The position numbers and the translations under genes were made by a program. A DNA stretch of 64,000 bases. Source: Halalkalibacter suaedae (GTDB taxonomy: Bacteria; Bacillota; Bacilli; Bacillales; Bacillaceae_D). Shown here in pieces: positions 21,064-32,170 of this stretch (the stretch's first letter is position 1; every line of letters starts with the position of its first letter). Under the pieces are notes generated by a model that was given only the letters and a program-made list of their open reading frames with translations, was not told the origin of the DNA and searched no databases. The stretch covers positions 124,001 through 188,000 of the forward strand of contig NZ_JAGKSQ010000005.1 of the NCBI RefSeq assembly GCF_017939705.1. Reading direction: 5' to 3'.

Positions 21064-24000
21064 CTATTGTTGCATTTGTGGCATATGTTCAGACGAAAAT
21101 GTAATTGATTCAAGTACTCGCAGAAGTGCTTCAGCTGTATCAATAGAAGTTAAACAAACTACACCATTCTCTACAGATTCACGACGGATCCGGAAGCCAT
21201 CTCTAGCTGGCTGTTTTCCTCTTGTTAACGTATTAATAACAAACTGCGCTTGCCCTTGTTGGATGACATCTAGTAAATGTGGCTTTGCCTCGCCAATTTT
21301 ATTTACAACAGTGACTGGAATATTTACTTCCTTAATGAATGTCGCTGTACCAGCAGTCGCCATAATATCAAATCCAAGATGATGGAAACGTTCAACGAGA
21401 CTTAACGCTTCATCCTTGTCTTTATCAGCAACTGTGAATAACACTGATCCGTGTGTCGGAATGCTCATCCCAGAAGCAATTAACCCTTTGTATAAAGCCT
21501 TCTCAAGTGTATGATCTCTTCCCATTACCTCGCCTGTTGATTTCATTTCAGGCCCAAGTGTAATGTCGACTCTACGCAATTTTGCAAACGAGAACACAGG
21601 AACTTTTACGGACACTTCCTTTGCCTCTTCTTGGTAGCCAGTTTCATAGCCAAGCTCTGGTAGCTTTTTACCTAGCATAACTTTTGTAGCGAGATTAGCC
21701 ATTGGAACACCTGTAATCTTGCTTAGAAATGGCACTGTACGACTTGAACGTGGGTTTACTTCTAACACATAAACCTCATCCTTGTGCCAGACAAATTGAA
21801 TATTTAAGAGTCCTACAATTTTTAAGCCTCTAGCAATTGAGATCGTTCGATCAATTAATTTCTGCTTCAGATGATCAGGAACAGTTTGTGGCGGATAGAC
21901 CGCAATTGAGTCACCTGAGTGAACACCTGCACGTTCAATATGCTCCATAATTCCTGGTATAAAGACATTCTCACCATCTGAAATTGCGTCAACCTCAAGC
22001 TCTTTTCCTGTAAGATAACGATCAACTAAGACTGGGTGTTTAGGATTTACATTCACTGCATTTGTCATATAGTTTAATAATTCGTCTTCCTTGTATACAA
22101 TCTCCATTGCACGTCCACCAAGTACGTAAGAAGGGCGAACAAGAACTGGGTAACCAATTTCACTTGCAATCTCAATTGCACCTTCAACCGACGTTGCTGT
22201 ACGTCCAAGTGGCTGAGGAATATCTAGTGAAAGTAGTGTTTGTTCAAACTTGTCGCGATCCTCGGCACGATCCATACTCTCAAGTGATGTACCGATAATT
22301 GGAACGCCTCTTGCCTCTAAGTCCGCAGCAAGATTGATTGCTGTTTGACCACCAAACTGTACTATGACACCTTCTGGTTTTTCTTGATTAAAAACATGCA
22401 TGACATCTTCAACTGTTAATGGTTCAAAATACAATTTATCTGATGTACTAAAGTCAGTTGAAACTGTTTCAGGGTTATTATTCATGATAATCGCTTCATA
22501 GCCAGCTTCTTTAATTGCCCATACCGTATGAACGGTTGCGTAATCAAACTCGATTCCTTGTCCAATCCGGATTGGCCCAGAGCCTAGTACAAGAATACTC
22601 TTCTTATCTGTTTGTATGGATTCATTTTCTTCTTCATATGTTCCATAAAAATAAGGAGTTGCTGATTCAAACTCCGCTGCACAAGTATCAACCATTTTGT
22701 AAACAGGGACAATTCCTTCTTGTTGACGCAACTTGTATATGTCAAGCTCTTCTTTGTTCCATATGCGTGCTAATGCTAAATCTGAAAAGCCACGCTCTTT
22801 TGCTTTTGCTAATAATTCAATATTATTCGGTTGATCAATTAATTCTTTTTCTAATGTAATGATTCTACTTATTTTCTGCATAAAGAATCGATCAATTTTA
22901 GTCAAATCACAAAGCGTTTGAACCGCTTCCCCTCTGCGAAGCAATTCAGCTAGAACAAACAAACGCTCATCATCTGCTTTTGGAATACGAGCAAGCAGAG
23001 TATCAGTATCAATTTGAGCAATTTTTTTATCGTAGAGATGATCATATCCTGCTTCAAGTGAACGGACTGCTTTTAGTAACGATTCTTCTAAGTTACGACC
23101 AATTGCCATTACTTCACCAGTCGCCTTCATTTGCGTTCCTAATGAACGGTTTGCTGCATCAAACTTATCAAATGGCCAGCGCGGGATTTTGGAGACAACA
23201 TAATCCAGTGCTGGTTCAAAGCTAGCGTATGTTTTCCCAGTAATCGGGTTCATTAATTCATCTAAGCTATAGCCAACCGCGATTTTCGCGGCCATCTTTG
23301 CAATCGGATAACCTGTTGCTTTAGATGCGAGTGCCGATGAACGACTAACGCGTGGGTTCACTTCGATAATGTAATATTGATCACTATAAGCATCATGAGC
23401 AAATTGAACATTACAACCACCCTCAATGCCAAGTGCACGAATGATCGTTAATGATGCATTACGCAGGCGTTGGTAATCACGATCTGTTAATGTTTGACTT
23501 GGTGCAACAACGATTGAATCCCCAGTATGAACCCCAACTGGATCGATATTTTCCATATTACAAACAACAATTGCATTATCCTTTGCATCACGCATGACTT
23601 CATACTCGACTTCTTTAAAACCAGCAATACTTTTTTCAATTAAGCATTGCGTAACTGGACTATATTTTAAACCACTTGTAACTATCTCTTTTAATTCCTC
23701 ATCATTATCAACGATTCCCCCACCTGTTCCACCCAATGTGTAGGCAGGTCGAACAATGATCGGGAAGCCAACTATTTTAACAAACTCTTGAGCTTCTTCA
23801 AGTGTATGAACAATCTCACTTTCAGGTACTGGTTGATTTAATTCATGCATTAGCGTACGGAACAGATCACGGTCTTCTGCTTGACGAATCGCGTCAAGAT
23901 CTGTACCTAGAAGTTCAATTTGATAACGTTCTAGAATGCCAGATTGTTCTAACTCCATTGCCATATTTAAACCGGTTTGACCACCAAGTGTCGCAACAAT

Positions 24001-24255
24001 TCCATCTGGACGTTCCTTGCGAATAATTTTACTAACAAATTCAAGTGTAATTGGTTCAATATAGACACGATCTGCCATCGTTGTATCTGTCATAATTGTT
24101 GCTGGGTTAGAGTTTATTAAAATAACCTCATATCCTTCTTCCTTTAAAGCCTGACAAGCTTGAGTTCCTGCATAATCAAATTCTGCTGCTTGTCCGATCA
24201 CAATTGGACCTGAGCCAATAACTAATATTTTCTTTATATCAAGTCGCTTTCCCAT
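21064..24255 (-). CDS. carB: Carbamoyl-phosphate synthase large subunit (pyrimidine-specific, PyrAB)
   Basis: 1063 residues with the standard duplicated layout: carboxyphosphate ATP-grasp half starting [22 protein letters not shown], oligomerisation domain, carbamate ATP-grasp half starting [20 protein letters not shown] (approximate reading), and a C-terminal MGS-like regulatory domain ([12 protein letters not shown]) that binds UMP and PRPP effectors. Uses ammonia channelled from CarA. Location in the pyr operon marks it as the pyrimidine-specific isoenzyme; an arginine-linked copy may exist elsewhere. Confidence 0.97.
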   Translation of the reverse strand: MGKRLDIKKILVIGSGPIVIGQAAEFDYAGTQACQALKEEGYEVILINSNPATIMTDTTMADRVYIEPITLEFVSKIIRKERPDGIVATLGGQTGLNMAMELEQSGILERYQIELLGTDLDAIRQAEDRDLFRTLMHELNQPVPESEIVHTLEEAQEFVKIVGFPIIVRPAYTLGGTGGGIVDNDEELKEIVTSGLKYSPVTQCLIEKSIAGFKEVEYEVMRDAKDNAIVVCNMENIDPVGVHTGDSIVVAPSQTLTDRDYQRLRNASLTIIRALGIEGGCNVQFAHDAYSDQYYIIEVNPRVSRSSALASKATGYPIAKMAAKIAVGYSLDELMNPITGKTYASFEPALDYVVSKIPRWPFDKFDAANRSLGTQMKATGEVMAIGRNLEESLLKAVRSLEAGYDHLYDKKIAQIDTDTLLARIPKADDERLFVLAELLRRGEAVQTLCDLTKIDRFFMQKISRIITLEKELIDQPNNIELLAKAKERGFSDLALARIWNKEELDIYKLRQQEGIVPVYKMVDTCAAEFESATPYFYGTYEEENESIQTDKKSILVLGSGPIRIGQGIEFDYATVHTVWAIKEAGYEAIIMNNNPETVSTDFSTSDKLYFEPLTVEDVMHVFNQEKPEGVIVQFGGQTAINLAADLEARGVPIIGTSLESMDRAEDRDKFEQTLLSLDIPQPLGRTATSVEGAIEIASEIGYPVLVRPSYVLGGRAMEIVYKEDELLNYMTNAVNVNPKHPVLVDRYLTGKELEVDAISDGENVFIPGIMEHIERAGVHSGDSIAVYPPQTVPDHLKQKLIDRTISIARGLKIVGLLNIQFVWHKDEVYVLEVNPRSSRTVPFLSKITGVPMANLATKVMLGKKLPELGYETGYQEEAKEVSVKVPVFSFAKLRRVDITLGPEMKSTGEVMGRDHTLEKALYKGLIASGMSIPTHGSVLFTVADKDKDEALSLVERFHHLGFDIMATAGTATFIKEVNIPVTVVNKIGEAKPHLLDVIQQGQAQFVINTLTRGKQPARDGFRIRRESVENGVVCLTSIDTAEALLRVLESITFSSEHMPQMQQ

Positions 24256-24272
24256 TCAATCATCTCCTCCAG

Positions 24273-25361
24273 TTATGCTTGTACAGTTACTTTCTTTGCT
24301 TCTTCCATCATTTTCATAAATGCGTCAAACAAATCATTTGCATCATGTGGACCCGGTGATGCCTCTGGGTGATACTGTACACTGAAAGCCGGTACATCTA
24401 AATGCTTTATTCCTTCGACCGTTCCATCGTTAATCGCGACATGTGTAAGTGCAAGTCTTGTTCCTTCTAGAGACTCTGCATCAACAGTGTAGCCATGATT
24501 TTGGGCAGTAATTGCTATTTTACCTGTTTCTAAATCACGAACAGGGTGATTGGATCCTCTATGACCAAAGCGTAGCTTGCTTGTAGTTGCCCCGCCCGCA
24601 AGTGCTAGCAATTGATGCCCTAAACAAATACCGAAAATCGGTACTTTTCCTAAAAGGTTTTGAATCATTTCAATTGATTCAGGTACATCAACTGGGTTTC
24701 CTGGGCCATTACTTAGCATAATTCCATCAGCACCAAGACGAAGAATTTCTTCTGCGGTTGTGTTATACGGAACAACAACAACATCACACTGCCTTGAAAT
24801 TAATTCTTGTAAAATGCCATGCTTCATTCCAAAGTCTACTAATACAACACGATTACCTCTTCCAGGAGCATGATATGGATCTCTTGTGGAGACCCTAGCC
24901 ACCTGATCGTGCGGTTGCTCAGAATTCTTTAATTCGCTAATGATTTCATCTACATTCACATCGATCGAGCAAATTCTTCCTCGAAGTGTTCCATGCTCAC
25001 GGATTAATCTTGTTAATTTACGAGTATCAATTCCGCTTAAACCAGGAATATCTTTAGCCTCGAGCAATGTGTGTAATGGTTCTTCTTCACGAAAATGACT
25101 AGGTTCTGGCTCGTATTCTTTAACAATTAAGCCATTGATCGAAGGTGTAATTGATTCAAAGTCATCTCGATTAATACCATAGTTCCCGATAAGCGGATAA
25201 GTCATCGTAATGATTTGAGCACAATAGGAAGGATCTGATAGAATTTCCTGATAGCCTGTCATTCCTGTATTAAAAACAACCTCACCACTTAATTCCTTTG
25301 TTGATCCAAAACCATCCCCGACAAAAATTGTTCCATCCTCTAAAATAAGTTGACGTTTCAC
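24273..25361 (-). CDS. carA: Carbamoyl-phosphate synthase small (glutaminase) subunit (PyrAA)
   Basis: 362 residues. N-terminal CarA-specific domain ([27 protein letters not shown]) and C-terminal class I glutamine amidotransferase with nucleophile Cys in [12 protein letters not shown] and His-Glu in [12 protein letters not shown]. Supplies ammonia to CarB. I chose the GTG at 25359-25361: it overlaps the pyrC stop by 4 nt, has AGGTGA upstream and gives the family length; an upstream ATG would add 25 unrelated residues. Confidence 0.96.
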   Translation of the reverse strand: MKRQLILEDGTIFVGDGFGSTKELSGEVVFNTGMTGYQEILSDPSYCAQIITMTYPLIGNYGINRDDFESITPSINGLIVKEYEPEPSHFREEEPLHTLLEAKDIPGLSGIDTRKLTRLIREHGTLRGRICSIDVNVDEIISELKNSEQPHDQVARVSTRDPYHAPGRGNRVVLVDFGMKHGILQELISRQCDVVVVPYNTTAEEILRLGADGIMLSNGPGNPVDVPESIEMIQNLLGKVPIFGICLGHQLLALAGGATTSKLRFGHRGSNHPVRDLETGKIAITAQNHGYTVDAESLEGTRLALTHVAINDGTVEGIKHLDVPAFSVQYHPEASPGPHDANDLFDAFMKMMEEAKKVTVQA

Positions 25362-26635
25362 GTTGTCACCTGCCCTTTCTCCCAAACAAGTTTTCCATCT
25401 ACAAATGTGTATATTGGCCAGCCTTGGCATACCCAACCGTTAAATGGTGTATTTTTACCTTTAGATTCAAATTTTTCTTTATCAATCTTTCTTTCTTCAT
25501 CTAGATCAATAATTGTTACATCTGCAGCTGCCCCTTCTTCTAATGAACCAGAAGCTAATCCAAATGTATTAGCCGGTTTAATTGAGAGCCAGTCCACTAA
25601 CTGCTTAAGTGTGATTCGTTCAGTTTTCACAAAATGTGTATACAGTAGAGGAAATGCGGTTTCCAAACCAACGATTCCAAAAGGAGCACGTTCAATCCCG
25701 ACTGATTTTTCTTCCTCGGTGTGTGGTGCATGATCTGTCGCGATAAAATCAATCGTTCCATCTAAAAGTCCTTCCCATAATGCATCCTGATCTTCTTTCG
25801 ATCGTAGCGGTGGATTCATTTTAAAATTAGGATCGACACCTTCAATATCGTCTTCACAAAGAAGCAGGTGATGAGGTGTAACCTCAGCTGTCACTTTAAT
25901 GCCTGCTCGTTTCGCATCTCTTACTACACGAACAGAGGCCTTTGTACTAATATGACAGACATGATAATGAGCACCAGTTGCTTCTGCTAAAAGAACATCA
26001 CGTGCAATATGAACGGATTCGCATACAGACGGGATTCCTTTTAAGTTATTGGCTTTTGAATAGACCCCTTCATGCACACAACCTTCATGAATAAGCGTAT
26101 TTTCCTCACAATGAGCAACGATTGCCATATCAAGTGCAGCCGCCTTCGTCATTGCCTGAAGCATCATATCAGCTGATTGCACTCCAACACCATCGTCGGT
26201 AAATGCAAACGCTCCAGCTGCTTTCAATCCTTCAAAGTCAGTTAGCTCTCTTCCAAGCTGACGAGTTGTAATTGCAGCATATGGTAGGACACGCACAGTC
26301 CCTGTTGATTTAATTCGTTCTTGTAGCCATTCCATTTGTTCGATCGTATCTGGTACTGGTCTTGTATTGGGCATTGGAGCAATTGTTGTGAACCCTCCTG
26401 CCGCTGCAGCCTTCGTTCCAGTTGCTATTGTTTCCTTATGTTCTCCGCCTGGTTCTCTTAAATGAACATGGACATCGACTAATCCTGGAGAAACCAATTT
26501 TCCAGTAACATCAATACTTTTTAACTCAGTTCCACTTGGTTCTGTATACTGGATTTTGCCATCTACTAGATAGAGATCCTTTTGTATGAGTGAACCAGTA
26601 CCGTCAATAATCATCCCGCCAGTTAATTTAATCAT
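25358..26635 (-). CDS. pyrC: Dihydroorotase
   Basis: 425 residues, class I dihydroorotase of the amidohydrolase superfamily. Zinc ligands in [10 protein letters not shown], later histidines in AHCEEN and HISTKASV, and [12 protein letters not shown] with the catalytic Asp. Cyclises carbamoyl-aspartate to dihydroorotate (step 3). The start overlaps the end of pyrB by 8 nt. Confidence 0.97.
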   Translation of the reverse strand: MIKLTGGMIIDGTGSLIQKDLYLVDGKIQYTEPSGTELKSIDVTGKLVSPGLVDVHVHLREPGGEHKETIATGTKAAAAGGFTTIAPMPNTRPVPDTIEQMEWLQERIKSTGTVRVLPYAAITTRQLGRELTDFEGLKAAGAFAFTDDGVGVQSADMMLQAMTKAAALDMAIVAHCEENTLIHEGCVHEGVYSKANNLKGIPSVCESVHIARDVLLAEATGAHYHVCHISTKASVRVVRDAKRAGIKVTAEVTPHHLLLCEDDIEGVDPNFKMNPPLRSKEDQDALWEGLLDGTIDFIATDHAPHTEEEKSVGIERAPFGIVGLETAFPLLYTHFVKTERITLKQLVDWLSIKPANTFGLASGSLEEGAAADVTIIDLDEERKIDKEKFESKGKNTPFNGWVCQGWPIYTFVDGKLVWEKGQVTT

Positions 26636-27554
26636 TTAATTGCCCCCCTGTAATTGCTCTTTGCATGACCGCTTTTCTTACAGCTACACCATTTTTCATT
26701 TGCTTGAAAATTCTAGATTTACTGCATTCAACTAATTCACTCGCAAGCTCTACTCCTCGATTTACAGGTGCAGGATGTAAAATGATTCCCGTTTGCTTCA
26801 TTTTCATTTCTCTTCCAATTGTTAAGCCATATTCGTGATGATATGACTCTTTCGACCAGGACATTGATCCGTCATGACGTTCGTGTTGGATTCTGAGGAG
26901 CATCACCACATCGGCATCAGGTAAAAACGAGTCTAGTTCAACATGTTCATACTTGTCAGCAAAACCAGTCATCCAGTCGTAAGGTCCAGCTATTTTCACA
27001 TTGGCACCTAATCTCGTTAAAACATCAGCATTTGAACGAGCAACGCGACTATGGCGTAAGTCACCAACAATTACAATATTTAAACCTTGGAAAGAATTGA
27101 ATTCCTGCTGAATTGTTAGTAAATCTAGTAATGATTGAGTTGGATGATGCCCACTTCCGTCTCCACCGTTAATAATAGGTATCGACAATTTATCTTTTAT
27201 TTGTTGGTAATATTCATTCTCAGGATGGCGGATAACAAGAAGATCAGCACCTATCGCTTCAAAGGTTTTAACAGTGTCTAGTAAGGACTCTCCTTTTTGC
27301 ACACTTGAGTTTTCTTCGGAAAAAGATAGAACATGTAGACCTAATAATTTTTGAGCAACCTCGAAGCTATAGCGTGTTCTCGTACTCGGTTCAAAAAAAA
27401 GATTCGCTACAACTACATCTCTTTCTGACTTCCATTGCTTTCCTTTTGCAAACTGATCTGCCATGTTCAGTAGGTTAGCAATCTCTAATGTTGACATTGT
27501 TTCAAGTGTTAAAAGCTCTCCTCGAATCCCCATTTGTTCAGTAACTGCCATCAT
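26628..27554 (-). CDS. pyrB: Aspartate carbamoyltransferase catalytic chain
   Basis: 308 residues. Carbamoyl-phosphate loop [16 protein letters not shown] and the [10 protein letters not shown] motif near the C-terminus. Condenses carbamoyl phosphate and aspartate; in Bacillus a catalytic trimer without regulatory chains, and no pyrI is seen here. Start at ATG 27552-27554 (a second ATG follows directly) with AAGGAGG 8 nt upstream. The frame runs 54 codons further upstream, but that part is the PyrR attenuator, not protein. Confidence 0.96.
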   Translation of the reverse strand: MMAVTEQMGIRGELLTLETMSTLEIANLLNMADQFAKGKQWKSERDVVVANLFFEPSTRTRYSFEVAQKLLGLHVLSFSEENSSVQKGESLLDTVKTFEAIGADLLVIRHPENEYYQQIKDKLSIPIINGGDGSGHHPTQSLLDLLTIQQEFNSFQGLNIVIVGDLRHSRVARSNADVLTRLGANVKIAGPYDWMTGFADKYEHVELDSFLPDADVVMLLRIQHERHDGSMSWSKESYHHEYGLTIGREMKMKQTGIILHPAPVNRGVELASELVECSKSRIFKQMKNGVAVRKAVMQRAITGGQLND

Positions 27555-27593
27555 TAAAACCAGCCTCCTTTGAATGTATGTGACTCCTGTTAT

Positions 27594-27702
27594 AAAAAAA
27601 TACCCTGAGAAAATGCTTCTCAGGGTATGCAGAACTAAAGAGATATCATTACCTCTTGTCATTCCTACCCCTTTGAAGTCTCTCTGTACCTCGTTAAAAG
27701 GG
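27594..27702 (-). promoter_or_regulatory. PyrR-dependent attenuator in the pyrP-pyrB gap
   Basis: On the minus strand CCCTTTTAACGAGG... opens a hairpin closed by AAAGGGG (about 27668-27702) that displays GTACAGAGAGACTT, close to the PyrR site ARUCCNGNGAGGYU. Downstream lies a terminator with a perfect 12-bp stem ATACCCTGAGAA (27600-27611) / TTCTCAGGGTAT (27617-27628) and a T-run. With UMP, PyrR would hold the upstream hairpin and let the terminator form before pyrB. Confidence 0.88.
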
Positions 27703-27736
27703 AAAACTATAATCAATTAATTTAATAAAGCCTATA

Positions 27737-29047
27737 TTAATTTTCGAGATCTGTTTCAAACATTGGCTTCTTTCCATAACTTACTTCTTTTTCAGGCAAG
27801 ACTAAATGTAGGATAATTCCCACAATTGTCGCAAGTGCCATTCCAGCAATTTGGATTTGATCACTAACTTGGATAAACGCTCCACCAATTCCAATTACCA
27901 AAATAACAGACGATATAATTAAGTTACGCTTAGCTCCAATGTCTATTTGATTATCAATTAACATCCTTAGTCCAGACGATGCAATAACACCAAATAACAG
28001 AATGGAAACACCACCCATTACAGCCGAAGGAATGGTATCGATTAAGGCTGAGAACTTTCCAATAAATGCGAGACAAACCGCAATCACTGCTGCCCCTGCA
28101 ATAACAAACACGCTAAATACACGAGTAATCGCTAATACACCAATATTTTCTCCGTAGGTTGTATTTGGCGGTCCACCAAGGAATGAGGCTATCATTGTTG
28201 CAACCCCGTCCCCCATAATTGAACGATGTAAACCTGGCTTCTCAATGAAATTTCGACCAACCACTTTACTTAATACCATCTGGTCGCCAATATGCTCAGC
28301 AATTGTCACAACAGCGATCGGTACCATCACAGCAATGATTGTCCAATTAAATATTGGTGTGTATGTGGCAAATGGAACCATCACACTCGGGGCAACAATC
28401 CACTCTGCATCTATTACTGGTTGGAAATCAATGACTCCGAACAGTAGTGACACAATATACCCACCCGTAATCCCAAACAAAATGGGGACTAAACTGAAAA
28501 ACCCCTTAAAGAACATTGACGCAATAATCGTGATTGCTAGAGTGATTAATGCAATCGTAAAGAGCGTTCCATCATATACTGGTGGTTTTTGTGTTAAGTC
28601 ATTCATCGCCATATTGATAGCCGTACCTGACAATCCCAAACCGATGACGATGATAACAGGTCCAACAACAATTGGAGGAAGGATTTTCATAATCCAGCCA
28701 ATACCGATTGTTTTAATTAAAAGGGCTACGACGCCGTACACAACTCCTGCAAAAAAGCTTCCAACCATGGCTCCCTCTGGCCCTCCAACAAGCATCGCTG
28801 TCTGTATTGGAATAATAAATGCAAAGGATGATCCTAAGTAAGCTGGAATTTGTCCTTTAGTTATTAATAAGTAAGCAAGTGTTCCTAAACCACTCGAAAG
28901 TAAAGCAACGGAGGGACTTAAATCAACTAAAAACGGTACTAATATTGTCGCCCCAAACATCGCAAATAAATGCTGAATACTTAGTATGAGCCATTTATCA
29001 AACCTTGGTTTTTCATTGACTCCAATTCCACCTGTTTTCTCTTCCAT
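27737..29047 (-). CDS. pyrP: Uracil permease (NCS2 family)
   Basis: 436 residues, very hydrophobic, about 12-14 membrane segments. LSIQHLFAMFGATILVPFL at the N-terminus and GPPNTTYGENIGVLAITRV with the conserved NCS2 Asn-Thr-Thr signature identify a nucleobase:cation symporter. It takes up uracil for salvage and is controlled with the biosynthetic genes. Start with AGGGGTTG upstream. Only 46 nt separate it from pyrR, with room for no full attenuator. Confidence 0.96.
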   Translation of the reverse strand: MEEKTGGIGVNEKPRFDKWLILSIQHLFAMFGATILVPFLVDLSPSVALLSSGLGTLAYLLITKGQIPAYLGSSFAFIIPIQTAMLVGGPEGAMVGSFFAGVVYGVVALLIKTIGIGWIMKILPPIVVGPVIIVIGLGLSGTAINMAMNDLTQKPPVYDGTLFTIALITLAITIIASMFFKGFFSLVPILFGITGGYIVSLLFGVIDFQPVIDAEWIVAPSVMVPFATYTPIFNWTIIAVMVPIAVVTIAEHIGDQMVLSKVVGRNFIEKPGLHRSIMGDGVATMIASFLGGPPNTTYGENIGVLAITRVFSVFVIAGAAVIAVCLAFIGKFSALIDTIPSAVMGGVSILLFGVIASSGLRMLIDNQIDIGAKRNLIISSVILVIGIGGAFIQVSDQIQIAGMALATIVGIILHLVLPEKEVSYGKKPMFETDLEN

Positions 29048-29093
29048 CTTGCTGCAACCCCTAACTACATGGTCTTTCTACTAGACCTTTTCT

Positions 29094-29645
<552 letters not shown>

Positions 29646-29652
29646 TTATAAA

Positions 29653-29759
29653 AGAAAAAACCTCTCAAGTCCATAGACATGAGAGGTTACAGGCATATAC
29701 AGATAGACAGATTGCCTCTGTCTATCTAGCTCCGAACTCCTTCTCAGCCTCACGGGACT
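29653..29759 (-). promoter_or_regulatory. PyrR-dependent leader attenuator before pyrR
   Basis: Minus-strand AGTCCCGTGAGGCT (29746-29759) matches the PyrR site ARUCCNGNGAGGYU exactly. Next comes a hairpin with arms AGATAGACAGA / TCTGTCTATCT (29701-29727), then a terminator with 9-bp stem AACCTCTCA / TGAGAGGTT (29659-29667 and 29680-29688) and a T-run just before the pyrR RBS. Confidence 0.92.
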
Positions 29760-29788
29760 GTAGTTAAAGGACTATTAAGTTATTACTA

Positions 29789-29817
29789 AGTATGACGGAA
29801 TTACTCTAAGCTGTCAA
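29789..29817 (-). promoter_or_regulatory. Candidate SigA promoter of the pyr operon
   Basis: TTGACA (29812-29817), a perfect -35, with CATACT (29789-29794) after a 17-nt spacer, just upstream of the PyrR leader and overlapping none of its stems. Confidence 0.72.
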
Positions 29818-29830
29818 CGACTTTTTTCGA

Positions 29831-30745
29831 CTAATTCGAACGTAATAAAGTTAGGAGATGTTCAATATCGGCTGGAAGAGGTGCTTCAAAAAGCATTTCT
29901 TCTCCAGTTCTAGGATGTACAAACCCTAGTATTGCTGCGTGTAATGCCTGACCATTAATATCCAGTGTTTTTCTCTTCGGCCCGTATTTCGGATCCCCTG
30001 CTAATGGGTAACCAATATATTTCATATGCACACGAATTTGATGTGTACGACCCGTTTCTAATTCACATTGGACATACGTATAGTTCTTAAATGTTTCAAG
30101 AACAGTGAAATGTGTAACTGCATCTCGACTATTCTCTTCCGTTACGGTCATACTTTGACGGTCTTTTTTATCTCTTCCAATAGGGGCATCAATTGTGCCA
30201 TACTCGTGACTAATCACACCGTGCACAATGGCCTTGTACATTCTTCGTGTTGTTTTCGCTTTTAATTGTTCAACTAATGATTCATGGGCACGATCATTTT
30301 TGGCCACCATAATTAAGCCTGATGTATCCTTATCAATTCGATGGACAATACCAGGTCTAATGACTCCATTAATGCCTGATAGGTCCTTGCAGTGATGCAT
30401 TAATGCATTTACAAGAGTACCGGAATAATGACCTGGGGCAGGATGAACGACCATTCCTCTTGGCTTATTAACGACAACGACATCTTGGTCTTCATATACA
30501 ATATCTAACGGAATGTTCTCAGCTTCAATTTCAAGCTCTTGCGGCTCTGGAATTACTAAGGTGATGAGATCATTCGTCTCCACCTTATAGTTTCGCTTTG
30601 CTTTCTCCCCGTTTATCTTTACGTGTTCATCAACAATCCATTGCTGAACTTGTGTACGAGACCAGTCTTCATTAAAGCTCGTTAGTAATTTGTCCAATCT
30701 TTCTAACCGATTTTCTTCTGCTACAGTCCATTGATGCTGTTCCAT
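29831..30745 (-). CDS. ylyB: RluA/RluD family 23S rRNA pseudouridine synthase YlyB
   Basis: 304 residues: an N-terminal S4 RNA-binding domain (about 15-75) and the RluA-type catalytic domain with HRIDKDTSGLIMVAKN (catalytic Asp), GRTHQIRVHM and GDPKYG. By similarity it modifies helix 69 of 23S rRNA. It starts directly after the lspA stop with GAAGGAG upstream, as in B. subtilis. Confidence 0.94.
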   Translation of the reverse strand: MEQHQWTVAEENRLERLDKLLTSFNEDWSRTQVQQWIVDEHVKINGEKAKRNYKVETNDLITLVIPEPQELEIEAENIPLDIVYEDQDVVVVNKPRGMVVHPAPGHYSGTLVNALMHHCKDLSGINGVIRPGIVHRIDKDTSGLIMVAKNDRAHESLVEQLKAKTTRRMYKAIVHGVISHEYGTIDAPIGRDKKDRQSMTVTEENSRDAVTHFTVLETFKNYTYVQCELETGRTHQIRVHMKYIGYPLAGDPKYGPKRKTLDINGQALHAAILGFVHPRTGEEMLFEAPLPADIEHLLTLLRSN

Positions 30746-31213
30746 TTACTTAATCTCCTTCTTTTGCTTCCGCTCATCACTTAACATTTTTATAAATAAG
30801 AGGCCGACACCAATACAAAGAGAAGCGTCCGCTACATTAAATATCGCAAAATCATAGCCGAAAATATATGTATCAACAAAGTCAACTACTTCTCCTCTAA
30901 ACAGGCGATCAATAAAATTTCCAATTGCTCCACCTAAAAGTAAAGCAAGAGAGATTCCATATAAGCGACTTTTCGAAGCTTCCTTCTTCATAAAATAAAT
31001 AATACCTATCACTACAATTACCGTTATTATATAGAATAACCACATTTGTCCCTCAAGTATTCCAAAAGCAGCTCCTCTATTTCGATGTGAAGTAAAATAG
31101 AGAAAAGGTTCAATAATTGTAATACTCTCACCAAGTGCCATCTTTGTTTCAACAATCCGCTTTGTAATTTGATCAAATACAATGATGACAAGAGCTATAA
31201 TATAATATTTCAA
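30746..31213 (-). CDS. lspA: Lipoprotein signal peptidase (signal peptidase II)
   Basis: 155 residues with four transmembrane helices. Conserved regions include NRGAAFGIL, the first catalytic Asp in GGAIGNFIDRLFRGEVVDF and the second in FAIFNVADASL. Cleaves prolipoproteins after diacylglyceryl modification. Start is TTG at 31211-31213 (KYYIIALVIIVFDQITK), preceded by GGAGG; an upstream in-frame codon would add 17 polar residues unlike the family. Confidence 0.95.
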   Translation of the reverse strand: MKYYIIALVIIVFDQITKRIVETKMALGESITIIEPFLYFTSHRNRGAAFGILEGQMWLFYIITVIVVIGIIYFMKKEASKSRLYGISLALLLGGAIGNFIDRLFRGEVVDFVDTYIFGYDFAIFNVADASLCIGVGLLFIKMLSDERKQKKEIK

Positions 31214-31291
31214 GGTACGTCCTCCGTTCTGTGTCCAATACTTTCCATAAAGATTATAGCACAAAAGCTAGTGACAATGAGTGTAAATATC

Positions 31292-31348
31292 GAGCAATGG
31301 CTCCCCCGCTGCAGCAGTTTATTGAATTGAAATGCAGCGGCTTTGCTC
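31292..31348 (-). other. Inverted repeat between ylyA and lspA
   Basis: Outer arms GAGCAA / TTGCTC (31292-31297, 31343-31348) and inner arms CCGCTGCA / TGCAGCGG (31306-31313, 31333-31340). No clear U-run follows, so terminator function is uncertain; it could be a weak terminator or an mRNA hairpin before lspA. Confidence 0.5.
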
Positions 31349-31393
31349 ATTGACTCCATTTTTTAAGAGAACATCTGTCTTTAGTTGGCGGGA

Positions 31394-32038
31394 TTACTTG
31401 CCATTCAAGTATTGGTCGTAATGAACATTTCTTTGAAACTCCACGTTATCATCACCTGTATATCCATCAATTCCTGTTGAAAGAAACCCCTCAATCTCTT
31501 CAACATAACCGATTAGTTCACCTGATTCATCTAAGGAAGAATCCTCAAACACCATAGGAAGCTCATTAAACTCAGCTACCGATTGGTAGGAATCTTCAGC
31601 ATCGAACTGAGTCTCATCATCACGATTATCAAAATTGTATTTTCTAAATCCACCTAAGACATCCTCTTCAGATGGACGATCATCTGTAATTCGATTATCT
31701 ACAGCCTCGACAACTGTCCTTGCAGCCGGGCTAGCTTCGAGTCTTTCGTAAGGAATTTCTTTTCCCGTCACTTCGCAAATACCAAAAACTCCAGTTTCGA
31801 ATTTAGCAAGTGCATGTTCTATTTCTTCATGCTCTCTTTCTAATTGCTCATGTAATGCCATATCTTTTCCTCTTTCGAACATCGTTGTCGCTGTATCTGC
31901 CGGGTGATTATCATAATATGATAATTCACCTGTTGAATCCATCATAGACATATGTTCGTTCTCAAAATTCTCCTCTAGTCGCTGTTCAACTTTTGCTTTA
32001 CGCTCCAAAAGCTGTTGTTTAATCCTTGAATAATCCAT
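31394..32038 (-). CDS. ylyA: DksA/TraR-family regulator YlyA (YteA type)
   Basis: 214 residues. N-terminal coiled-coil helices (about 1-90) with the YteA signature HPADTATTMFERGKDMAL, then a zinc-finger-like loop GICEVTGKEIPYERLEA that keeps only one cysteine, and an acidic tail. B. subtilis YlyA binds RNA polymerase and affects SigG- and SigK-dependent genes and germination; transfer of that role is inference from similarity and from the same ileS-ylyA-lspA order. Separated from ileS by a terminator, so it should have its own promoter, which I could not place with confidence. Confidence 0.88.
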   Translation of the reverse strand: MDYSRIKQQLLERKAKVEQRLEENFENEHMSMMDSTGELSYYDNHPADTATTMFERGKDMALHEQLEREHEEIEHALAKFETGVFGICEVTGKEIPYERLEASPAARTVVEAVDNRITDDRPSEEDVLGGFRKYNFDNRDDETQFDAEDSYQSVAEFNELPMVFEDSSLDESGELIGYVEEIEGFLSTGIDGYTGDDNVEFQRNVHYDQYLNGK

Positions 32039-32132
32039 TATCTATTCCCCCAATAAAGCAATGTCGTCTATTTCGACGCTTATTTATAGTGTGACCATCC
32101 GAAGTCGATGTAGCCTAAACAAGTTTTTACAG

Positions 32133-32162
32133 CAAAAAGACCGTCCCATTCAAGGACGGCCC
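32133..32162 (-). terminator. Intrinsic terminator after ileS
   Basis: Minus-strand GGCCGTCC / GGACGGTC stem (one G-U pair) around an ATTC loop region, followed by TTTTTGC, just past the ileS stop. Confidence 0.85.
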
Positions 32163-32170
32163 TTCTAGAA

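Noticed and set aside
22515-22859. 114-codon open frame on the plus strand inside carB
   Set aside because: No RBS, odd composition (many Leu/Gln), and fully antisense to a well-supported gene; a shadow frame.
27555-27716. N-terminal extension of pyrB by 54 codons
   Set aside because: The stretch is the PyrR hairpin and terminator; extra residues resemble no aspartate carbamoyltransferase.
28245-28841. 198-codon plus-strand open frame opposite pyrP
   Set aside because: Composition rich in Ile/Pro/Thr as expected for the complement of a membrane protein gene; no RBS or family similarity.
32039-32130. SigG promoter of ylyA (CACTATA as -10)
   Set aside because: No matching -35 at 15-16 nt; too weak to list as a feature.
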